A DNA stretch of 64,000 bases from Patiria pectinifera (lineage: Eukaryota > Echinodermata > Asteroidea > Valvatida > Asterinidae). The position numbers and the translations under genes are program-made. A model generated the notes under the pieces. It ran no database searches and was not told where the DNA came from. It saw nothing but the letters and a program-made list of their open reading frames with translations. How positions within the stretch are numbered: position 1 is the first letter of the stretch; each line of letters starts with the position of its first letter. This document shows, piece by piece, positions 56,091 to 64,000 of this stretch. Location of the stretch: the NCBI GenBank assembly GCA_029964075.1, contig CM057135.1, positions 16,890,863 through 16,954,862 on the forward strand, given 5' to 3'.

Positions 56091-56433
56091 TGTGTTTCTT
56101 TTATATACTTGGCTTTTATAAGACTTGTCAAAACCTGTTAAAAAACACCCTGATTGTTCAGCACATTACTTAGTGCAATAAACATACATCTTGCAAGCAA
56201 CATACGTTTAGTAAGCAATTGTTATTCCTCCAACAGTGTATTAGTATTGAGTCTGTGAGAAAAAAATTCACAGGCTTGCATCAGTGGGAGCTAGCAAAGG
56301 TAAATGTTAGGCCAAGGGCTATGGTTGATTAGAGTGCTTTTATTGCTACGGAAAAACTAGTAAATTCATTAAATGCATTGATATGATGCTACATTTAATT
56401 ATTGTTGTCTTTTTATTTTTTTGTTTTGTTTAG

Positions 56434-56604
56434 TGAGCCCTTGGTCAAAGTGGGCAGTCCTGCATGGACATCCCCATTTAAGCTACCATGGCAGTGTTTT
56501 CCTCCAGACCTCGTGGTTGCTTTAAAGGACAAGAGGCAGCTTGAACCGCGTCTGCAAAAGAAACTGGTGCAAGCAGTTTTTGATGAAATGAGAAAAGTGA
56601 CCTG
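56434..56604 (+). CDS. SAMD3-like protein, exon 2
   Basis: Between the pyrimidine-rich acceptor TTGTTTAG and donor GTGAGT. It reads FKLPWQCFPPDLVVALKD and KKLVQAVFDEMRKVTW, with phases that fit exons 1 and 3 (split codons AG|T and TG|G). Confidence 0.6.
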
Positions 56605-56912
56605 GTGAGTTTTAGTCCAGGTTATCATTCAAATACTGTTATACAAAGAGAGTTTTGATGCCATTTTTCCCCATGACATCCTTGTATCCAAAGGTCATAG
56701 TTCAATTAGCAGTTCATCCATCCCCGTAATAAGAGCTGAAGTTGCAGAGATTCCCAAATCAAACCTGGTTTAGAACTGTAGTGCTCTCAAATGCTATTTA
56801 TAATTCCAGTCCTAATCAACATGATTTGTACAATTCTTTCTACAAATATCTTTTAACTTATTCCTTCAAAAACAACTTCCTGTAATCTTGCCACTCTCAT
56901 TTTTAATCACAG

Positions 56913-57006
56913 GACACCCGCACCCTATCAGTATGATGAGGCAGCTCGGGCAATCACTGCACAATTTCCACATCTGTCTGACAAAGCACCTTTTTGCAAG
57001 CCTCAT
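56913..57006 (+). CDS. SAMD3-like protein, exon 3
   Basis: Acceptor AATCACAG, donor GTGAGT. It encodes PYQYDEAARAITAQFPHL and DKAPFCKPH, the 'Y....A.A....YP.L' segment typical of this family. Confidence 0.6.
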
Positions 57007-57684
57007 GTGAGTATTAGTAATCTGACAGGCTTCAAACTTGCATTCATAAATACCTAAGATAGTTTACCCATTCCTATTTATTGAGAGCCCATTACGTGAG
57101 TGGTTTTAAACGGTTAATAAAGACCTGCTGATCTTTCCGGTGTCACATGAAATTTTGACTCAATGATGAAATCTGGTCCCTTTTACTGGTTGGTTGCATG
57201 CGCAATACTTTCAATGAGTCCGTATTTCATAGCCCTAAATTCATGCTACACCAGCACTGCTGCAACATTCTACTTAAAGAGTGCATCAATCTTCGTAAGG
57301 AGTTGTTTACTTGCGAAAAGGCAAATATAGTAATAGTATATTATTTTCTGTTTGTTATAAATTGGGGCATAGCGTTCTGCCACCTTACACAAAAAAAATA
57401 TATTGATGTAAACAAAAAAAAAGGGCAACCAGATACTCGAATCATACATTGTACGCTTACGAAACTACTGACCAGAAAAACGAACAATTTCAAATAGCCT
57501 GCGCTGCAAATTTGCGGACCATCTCCCACAATGTACTGGGAAAAATGAACTCTCCTTGGCAAACCCTGGGTGGCGCACTGCATTGTGAATCGTCCGAATT
57601 TCCCCTTATAATTGTGATAACATTTTATGAATATGCTCAATTTACTTGGTAAAGTGCAAACTCAGCATAATTGCTTTGTTGCAG

Positions 57685-57868
57685 GACATATGGAAGGGGA
57701 GGCTCTCTGACAAGTTTCGAAACGAGAGGAAAAGGACAAAACTTCATGGCTCTGGCAGTGTTGACAGCCTGATGGCTCCAGAGAAGAAGCAAAAGACCCT
57801 GTCATCTACTGTGTCATCGGATAACTATCCTAATGGGGAAGATGAAGAAACCATGAAAAAGCACACTA
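57685..57868 (+). CDS. SAMD3-like protein, exon 4
   Basis: Acceptor TTTGTTGCAG, donor GTTAGT. DIWKGRLSDKFRNERKRTK matches the family's conserved 'W...L..RFRN.R' motif; a basic, Ser-rich, nuclear-signal-like stretch (PEKKQKT) follows. The inverted duplication ends about 100 bp upstream, so this exon has no partner in the left arm. Confidence 0.6.
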
Positions 57869-58426
57869 GGTTAGTGTACTTTTCTGATCAGTATGTACAA
57901 TTTAAGACAGCTCCCTGCATTAAAGACATCCCTGCTTCTCTACATAAAACCCATTTTCACAAAGACCTCTTTCAGTGCGCCCAGTAGTAAGAGATCATTT
58001 GAATTGTTACATTTTCCTATGAAATAAGGCTACGTAAAGCATACAACCAAAATTTAAACTTTATTTAGAACTAAAATTATAATTCCAATATTTATAATGT
58101 TGTGATTGAAGTTGAACATGGGATTCAAATTCACATTTTGGTTTTGTAACTTAATTGCCACTTGTGATTAATGAAAATGTGGCAATTATTCATTGATAAA
58201 TTAGGACAAACATTCAAAACCAAGCTAAAGACATCAACATGTTTTGATTGATGGGGAACAGGTTGTTTTTCTTAAACTGTTGATGAAAAATGACTTTGTT
58301 CGCATACCATCCATTGTTTTCCAAGTTCGCTGTAGAGCATAGAGACTGTAATACTGAATGAAAAATATGTAACCATTTAGAACAAATACATGTACGTTGT
58401 TTTGACGGTGTCTACATTATTATTTA

Positions 58427-58587
58427 GCGCTTTACAGAAGGAGAATCTAAAAGAACATCCGGATGAGGTTACATCAATCAACTGATGGACATTACGTATC
58501 CAGTTCGGCGAAAATCAATATTAGCAGAGAAGACTCTGGTCTCCGATGTGAAGAAAACCTATCCAGCACTGTTCACACAAAGACAGG
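58427..58587 (+). pseudogene. SAMD3-like protein, exon 5 (frame interrupted)
   Basis: Acceptor ATTATTTAG, donor GTATGA. The first part (ALQKENLKEHPDEV) reaches a TGA at about 58,482. After a one-base shift MDITYPVRRKSILAEK and VKKTYPALF continue to the donor. The Y-P-x-R-R...YPALF pattern is characteristic of the family. Confidence 0.55.
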
Positions 58588-58996
58588 TATGACAAGCATT
58601 ACTGTCAATATGATGTGCAGGAAAAACAATCACATACAGTTTGTGTTCATATTTACTCAATCTCTAGAAAAGAGGGGTTCTATTCAAAGCTAAACTAAAA
58701 AAGTGTAAAATTTAATTTCATGAATTGCTGAAATATGAGGTAACTCGGTGTGTACAATAAAACTGTTCTCACCTTGTATTTCCCGTTACCTTGAGAAACC
58801 AAAATTTCATACCTGTGAATTGAATTCTCTACCCTCTCAGTCTCTCTACCTTTAAATATAAAAATTCAAACTTTTTCTGACATTCATAAGCTGACAGTTC
58901 TGTCAATTATTTTTCTAACAAGTAACTACATTTCTCATTGTATGAATGTATAAAGTTTTAAGGATTCTGTTTTATTTGTCTTGTAATTTTAAACAG

Positions 58997-59178
58997 ATGC
59001 TGCAAGAGCTGAATCGCATATCCGATAACCCGATTGATGTTTCAACGTGTATCAACAGCATGCAGAAATTTGTTTCTTCAATATTAGCACATCGCTATCA
59101 AAGTCAGGAGGACCGTTGCCTTCTTCAGAAGTTGCAGGACGGCATGGCTGCATCCAGTTCAGATGGTGAAATAGAATG
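58997..59178 (+). CDS. SAMD3-like protein, exon 6
   Basis: Acceptor TTTTAAACAG, donor GTAAGT. MLQELNRISDNPID begins it, then VQ-type helix sequence (MQKFVSSILAHRYQ), consistent with the family's helical middle. Confidence 0.6.
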
Positions 59179-59199
59179 TAAGTTGAACAATTGTCCTCG

Positions 59200-59520
59200 G
59201 GAGTTTATGACTTGTCATCAAATTTCCCCCCTCCCCCAAACTAGCCTCTCAACCCGGGTTGAACTCAACTCTTGGCAAACCCAGTGCCGCCCTGGGTTAA
59301 ATTTCACACTTCGTGCAAACCAAGCTTATTTCGCTCGGTTATTGTTTTGAGCTGTAGTGAGAGTTTCAGCCCGGGTTGAAAATCTCAAGTCAGGTCTGGA
59401 GCAGGGTTATGCGTTCAAGCTGGGGCAAAATCAATCTCAGGGTTGACGCAGGGTTGAAAATGTTCAGAGTGAAATACTGCATGTTTTCAACCCTGAATTA
59501 ACAAGATTTGTCTAGTGTGA
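59200..59520. mobile_element. Repeat with AACCCGGGTTGA ends
   Basis: Intronic stretch with CTCAACCCGGGTTGAACTCA at the left and GGGTTGAAAATGTTCAGAGT...TTTTCAACCCTGAA at the right, and several further GGGTTGA/AACCC pieces. It looks like a MITE or nested MITEs; no coding frame. Confidence 0.45.
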
Positions 59521-59569
59521 GCCATTCTGTTAAATAGGCTTTGGTAACTCCGACTTGGAATGAATAACC

Positions 59570-59815
59570 AGTGCACCATCAAAACGGTGTCCGCCCGATA
59601 GTCTGAATGCACAAAATTACCATAAAAGGGGGTCCATTAGCCCTGAAAATGAAATGAGGTTCGTTAATCCAAACATTTGAAGCAATAGTCCGATAAGGAT
59701 CGGTAGTCGGAATTTCGAATAAGGTTAATTAGTGCAAAGGTTCATTAGTCCGAAACAAACAGCAGGTTCACTTGTCCGAAGGTTCATTACTCCGAATTGA
59801 TAACAAGGTCCGATC
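59570..59815 (+). repeat. GGTTCATTAGTCCGAA-type short repeats
   Basis: At least eight degenerate copies of GGTTCATTAGTCCGAA or relatives, spaced 20-40 bp (e.g. about 59,740, 59,762, 59,780). Intronic tandem repeat of uncertain origin. Confidence 0.6.
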
Positions 59816-59869
59816 GTGCCTTTTCTCTTTTGAAATTTAATCTTTCACTATCACTACTCATTTCATCAG

Positions 59870-59958
59870 ACTTAAAGACTGCAGGAGCAAGGCTACTTTT
59901 GCCAGCTTTCTTCATAAAGGAAGGGAGGAGTCAACTGATTTGTCACAGTGACCAGCAG
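59870..59958 (+). CDS. SAMD3-like protein, exon 7
   Basis: Acceptor CATTTCATCAG, donor GTTAGT; encodes TAGARLLLPAFFIKEGRSQ and LICHSDQQ, in phase with exons 6 and 8. Confidence 0.6.
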
Positions 59959-59997
59959 GTTAGTTCTCTATAGCTTATTACTTTCAGTTTTTGTGTC

Positions 59998-60249
59998 TTA
60001 ACCAGTTCGCGCCGGTTGATGTGCATACCCGCAAAGGTTGTGCGGTGTTCGGAACGGATGACAGATAAACACGTAGGGAGCGAGGCCGGAAATATCTGTC
60101 GGTGACCTGCTCGCAGCAAGTGAAGCTGAAAATTTGAGTGTGCTGCCTGAGGGTGATGGCTTCAACCCGCCTGGCATTGAGGTCAAGTGAAAAGTAATCC
60201 TGCGCTTCGTTCCATTCTTGTCAAAATAATCCCGGCGTGAACTGGTTAA
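59998..60249. mobile_element. piggyBac-like MITE with TTAA target duplication
   Basis: TTAA at 59,998-60,001 and at 60,246-60,249 flank inverted termini CCAGTTCGCGCCGG and CCGGCGTGAACTGG (one mismatch). TTAA duplication is the hallmark of piggyBac insertion. The 245-bp interior has no transposase. It lies in the intron between exons 7 and 8. Confidence 0.75.
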
Positions 60250-60394
60250 AGAGAAAAATAGCCAAGATAATATTTTTCGGTGATCCAAATATATTATGTG
60301 CTCCAGCTTTAATATGGCAATTTACACACGGCAACAGGTAATACGTTTTAGACTTTTCCTCCTCTTCAGTGCGTCTCAAATACCTGTATTTTTT

Positions 60395-60930
60395 GGGTGG
60401 CTGTTCTAGCGTTGGAGTGGAAACACGGACCGCCATCATTTTTATACCATTTTAAAGCTTGAAATTTGGAACTATATCCCTGGCGGGATTCATGTTCAAA
60501 TAATAAAGGCATATAGAAAATAAACTCAACCTATTTCAAGGAAAATCGATGATGCAGTATATCAGATGCAAACTCCAGTCAACAAGCAGTTGAAATATAA
60601 AATAAAGGTGATTTATATTAAAAACACATTAAACTTGGAAAAAAACCAGTATGGTGAATTTATTTGAGGTGTATAGTCTACGTGGATGGAAAAGAAAACA
60701 CAGAAAGAAGAAGACAACGAGATTTCACATTAGAAAAAATGTGCATGATTGATTTTCCTTTAAATTTATTGACTTTGTTTTGACATGCCTTTATATGAAA
60801 ACAAAATAAAACCCTTTTGAAAATCAAACCAATAATTACCAGGGATAAAGTTAAGATTCCAAGCTTTAAAATGATATAAAAATAACGGCGGTACGTGTTT
60901 CCGTGGAGTGCTAGAGCGTTGCAAAAAAAT
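60395..60930. repeat. Inverted repeat (~75-bp arms)
   Basis: GTTCTAGCGTTGGAGTGGAAACACGGACCGCC... to ...AAAGCTTGAAATT at about 60,400-60,475 is inverted at about 60,852-60,925, with about 380 bp between. It may be a further MITE or a damaged fold-back element. Confidence 0.5.
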
Positions 60931-61230
60931 GTTGCGGGTACTTTGGGACGTGCTGTACAATAAAACAAAGCTTTTTCTAAACATGGAGTTATCTTACTGT
61001 CTACCTCATTATGCCTAGTTTGTCGAAACTCTTATGCAGAAACAAAAAGTGTCACTAACAAGAAACTAAATTGAATATTGAGGAAACGTTAAGTCAGAAG
61101 TTTAACATTTAATTTTTTTCTCATATATTCCTGATATGTGCAGGGTTTTTGTTTTACAAACATAGTGGTAGTAAAGACAGAATATTACTAAATTACTCCT
61201 GAGACTTATTACAGATTACTTATTTTGTAG

Positions 61231-61515
61231 GAAACATCGACCCCGGAGCCACACATTTCCCATACGGAGGGCGAAGTCCTTTCCAAGGAAGCAACTTTTG
61301 AAATATCAGCAGAGGCGTCCATACTCTTCAAGGTCATCGGACCCGTGGAGGCCATCATGTGCCTCTTGGCAAGCTACTTCGTATTTAACATGGCTTACCC
61401 CCAGCGCATCAAAAACACACTCACTTTTATAGAGTATTGTGTTCTAAACATCTCTCGCAAAGATGAAAAACCACCCAAGCAGGTCAGACGGGTAGCCAAT
61501 TTGTTGAGCAAGTAG
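61231..61515 (+). CDS. SAMD3-like protein, terminal exon
   Basis: After acceptor TTATTTTGTAG, 94 codons end at TAG 61,513-61,515. ASILFKVIGPVEAIMCLLAS and YFVFNMAYPQRIKNTLTFIE match the conserved C-terminus of the family (an 'LF..HFVFN..YP......FL' type pattern). Confidence 0.6.
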   Translation, partial: ETSTPEPHISHTEGEVLSKEATFEISAEASILFKVIGPVEAIMCLLASYFVFNMAYPQRIKNTLTFIEYCVLNISRKDEKPPKQVRRVANLLSK

Positions 61516-61599
61516 TGAGCAAGTAGTGAATATCCATTCCAGTGTTGCTGTTCTTATCCTTTCCAGTGTTGCTGTTCATTGGTGATGGTATCTTGTTAT

Positions 61600-61930
61600 G
61601 TACAAATTTAATAGTCGATTTTTGCCCTTCACCGACGAAATATTGAAAGTATTCTAGCATCAGTGCTGTAGGAGAGCGTGCGGGAAACAATTCGCTTTTA
61701 AACGCCTGTCTGGTAACACTTTATGAACGCGTTGTGGCGTTAATAATCCAATGCTAAAACACGTGGAGGCGTTTATATTTCTAAACAAAGACATGTTAAT
61801 GTGTTTATGAATGTAGACGCAGAGACACGTTGCGGTGTTAATAACAAGACACAAAGACACGTTTATAGGGTGGTAACACTTTCTGAACACCAAAACACGT
61901 TTATTTCCGAACAGGTGTTAAATTTTAAAC
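61600..61930. repeat. Imperfect ~160-bp direct repeat with ACACGTTTAT pieces
   Basis: GGTAACACTTTATGAAC (about 61,711) and GGTAACACTTTCTGAAC (about 61,871) begin two similar stretches rich in AAACACGT and GTTTAT. No gene. TTTTGCCCTTCACCGACG at 61,620-61,637 is shared with the fold-back centres. Confidence 0.5.
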
Positions 61931-61934
61931 AGTT

Positions 61935-62685
61935 ACATGTTTTTTACTCATTGGACATAGGCGTGCACAGTTTAATAATGCATACATGAAATTAAAAGTT
62001 TTGGATTAAATTTCGGCTATTTTCAATAGCAACTATGCAAGATCAATGTTTCCACTAAAAGAAGTGTACAGTGAATTTGGAGGGAAAAAATTGACGAGTA
62101 TTCTGCGTTTTAAATGAAAAATTAAGACAAAGTTTTACAAAAAGTGTTTGACATAAAATTCACCAAACATAAGTTTTGTAATTTAGCCAGTGTTGAATAA
62201 ATGAAGCAAAATGCATTTTATTTCAAAATTAATATGTTCAATCAAACTTCAATGTAATTAAATAGGTGATGAGGTGGCTGTACTTTTAAAACATATACCT
62301 CTGATGATTGTCATTGAATCTTTTCTTCCATAAACATGAAAAACATTGTCACTTGTAAATCATAACTTTCATAGTTTACACGTAGATATCACAAATAAAT
62401 TCCAAATCTTCATAATACTATCAATAAACTTAATGGTATAATTCATGCAGCATGAATAAATGAATATAAATTGAAAGTACCAAGATAAGTTAATAATCTA
62501 AAAACTTGTCATAAGGCATTGTCTTATTCAAAAAGATACAATTGCTTTTGATTTTTTTTTTTTTAAGGATCGTTACTTGTTTTTAATTTAATATTTCAAG
62601 TGTCTTTTCTTTTTTAATCTTAAAATTATTATTCAACAATTATGGGCCATGGCATGACACACGAGTAAACCTGTAGTGCATAAAG
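61935..62685. other. AT-rich host DNA
   Basis: Nothing recognisable beyond AT-rich sequence and a T-run near 62,550. Confidence 0.4.
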
Positions 62686-62693
62686 ATCAATGG

Positions 62694-62890
62694 TGGCGAT
62701 TCACAATAGTGCGCCATGTGTTTGCAACGCAGTGGCAACTTTACACAATGTGCGTTTGAGGGTTGACACATCCGGATGTGTCGACTTTATCCCAGCATGC
62801 AATGCACCTTTGGAAAGGGTTGACACGTTACGCACATTGTTATTGATTACAGCGTTCAAAACTCTTGGCTGTGCACCATTGTGAATCCCC
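62694..62890. mobile_element. Small MITE, ~195 bp
   Basis: GGCGATTCACAATAGTGCGCC at the left and a degenerate inverted match (GTGCACCATTGTGAATCCCC) at the right. Inner arms also pair (GCACATTGT/ACAATGTGC). The termini resemble those at 24,401-24,763. Confidence 0.6.
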
Positions 62891-63291
62891 CTACTTCTCA
62901 AAGCATGGAGAATTCCTTGCTAAATTTGTCTCAGATGTTGCTGGTTTGAAAAACTTGTGGAAACAATTTCCACCAGGCTATTTGTTGAAACTTTAAAATG
63001 TAACAATCTGAAGTTCGGTCACTTTCCACTAGTCAATTAGCTGCAGTAACAGCAGCAAAAGTATCAACAACCATCTTGTTTTGGAAGTTTGTCAACAATA
63101 TAATACATAAACAAACATTTTGACAGCAATCACAGTCCTTATGCAAACAATGCAATGTTTGTGGTTTTTTTTCTTTTACCTCAGAAGTTTTTGAGCTGTA
63201 TTTCTGTTCAAATGTCCATTTTCTTTACAACACTGGAACTTGATTTGCCACAGGCACTTTTCTCTGTATACTTACATGTTTTTTATCTTAC

Positions 63292-63602
63292 TTGAAAAAA
63301 ATTGGTAGTTTGTTCCCTTGAAGTGGGTGTAAGGTTCCTCAAGAACATGCTGCTGTACAAAGCCTAACAACTGCCCATATATGGCTGGGTAGTGAAGATT
63401 AAACACATAGTAGGCAGCCAACAGAATGATTACAGCTTTGCTCAGATCAGTAGTCTTGCATGCAATCACAATTCCTTCACCCACACAGTAAGTTTCTACA
63501 ATGCTTTTGTCCATTGTCACAGTCCTTAATGCCATGGGTGATTTCTCTTTGACCTTTAGTTTTCGCTTGAGCAATTCTTCTGGCATGTCAATGTCTTCAA
63601 CC
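63292..63602 (-). CDS. Exon of a second SAMD3-like family member
   Basis: Read leftward from acceptor ACTTATGTAG to donor GTAAGAT. It encodes MPEELLKRKLKVKEKSP, an IVETYCVGEGIVIACKT segment and KAVIILLAAYYVFNLHYP, the same C-terminal family signature as 61,231-61,515 but clearly a different gene on the other strand. Other exons would lie further left or right. Confidence 0.55.
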
Positions 63603-64000
63603 TACATAAGTTAAACATGGATGTGATGAAAGTTAAAAATATTACATTATATTTACTTTTAAAACTAGACAACCACGGATTATGAAAAAAAAAAAACTTT
63701 TGGAATGCAATTTGAGGTGAAGTTTGCTCTGAAATTGATGGAAGGTTTGCGGAAACACCATGTGGGAATAATTTCTCAAACTAAGAGAATGTTTTTGAAA
63801 AGAACCAGAGGTAAACTAGACGTTATGGTCAGTATGCTCTGACCATCTTCAGCCTAAACGCTAAGAAAGTTCTCAACCACAGTTCACCGGACCTTTTGAG
63901 GAGGCTGGGGGTGGATAGGTGTGGGCTGTTAACATGGAAATCAAGTGGGTGTATCTCCAAAGTAACTACCCTACCAAGTTGCTCCGTACTGTTGCTTTGT
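63603..64000. other. Host non-coding DNA at the right edge
   Basis: Probably intron of the minus-strand gene; no feature recognised. Confidence 0.35.

Noticed and set aside
59998-60288. 96-residue minus-strand frame
   Set aside because: Covers the piggyBac-type MITE and has no protein features.

Overview
The window is eukaryotic: it has split genes with GT-AG exon boundaries, tRNA-derived SINEs, MITEs, AT-rich non-coding DNA and a 500-N scaffold gap. The dominant content is copies of a Maverick/Polinton (adintovirus-like) endogenous DNA virus inserted in an animal genome. Two exons of a polypeptide GalNAc-transferase, TAGGCCTA-rich host DNA and the repeat types suggest a marine invertebrate, but I cannot name the species. 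All homology calls come from motif recognition and all identity statements are by eye; no search was run.

Layout. (1) 1-10,960, unit A, + strand: a 5-kb non-viral 'leader' (1-~5,050) carrying MITEs, a SINE head, two tandem-repeat arrays and a G/C tract, joined directly to a viral structural module: double-jelly-roll major capsid protein, A32-type packaging ATPase, Cys/His repeat protein (opposite strand), several small virion/membrane-type genes, an acidic protein, a coiled-coil/TM protein and a tail-anchored protein (opposite strand). (2) 10,914-11,200, a centre with a tRNA-like Pol III unit between direct repeats. (3) 11,170-~21,780, unit A': the same structural module inverted, followed (instead of the leader) by an upstream membrane-protein gene, an RVE integrase and a protein-primed family B DNA polymerase, i.e. 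the replicative half of a Polinton. (4) 21.8-24.4 kb, host DNA with two GALNT exons (+). (5) 24.4-30.6 kb, a decayed inverted copy of the host gene locus at 52.5-57.6 kb, with the N gap. (6) 30.6-42.15 kb unit B (+, leader plus structural module), a second identical centre, then 42.36-52.5 kb unit B' (-, structural module plus leader). B|B' is a fold-back palindrome whose arms run on into host DNA, about 24.4 to 57.6 kb overall. (7) 53.1-61.5 kb (+): a C2H2/transposase-like reading frame followed by a multi-exon gene of a SAMD3-like uncharacterised family. (8) 61.5-64 kb: MITEs, repeats and one more exon of that family on the - strand.

How it fits together. Capsid, ATPase, integrase and polymerase together define a Maverick/Polinton. 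No adenain-type protease was found, and no minor capsid (penton) gene could be assigned. Three of the four copies (A, B, B') have lost integrase and polymerase and carry the host leader fused to the capsid gene; only A' keeps them. Several lesions recur: the ATPase frameshift and an internal TAA in a small gene are in all four copies, and a capsid TAG is in three. The element was therefore probably defective before it was multiplied, unless recoding is used. Copy B (about 30.6-39 kb) and the outer part of A' (about 14.7-21.7 kb) are peppered with 1-2 base indels, so sequencing or assembly error cannot be separated from decay there.
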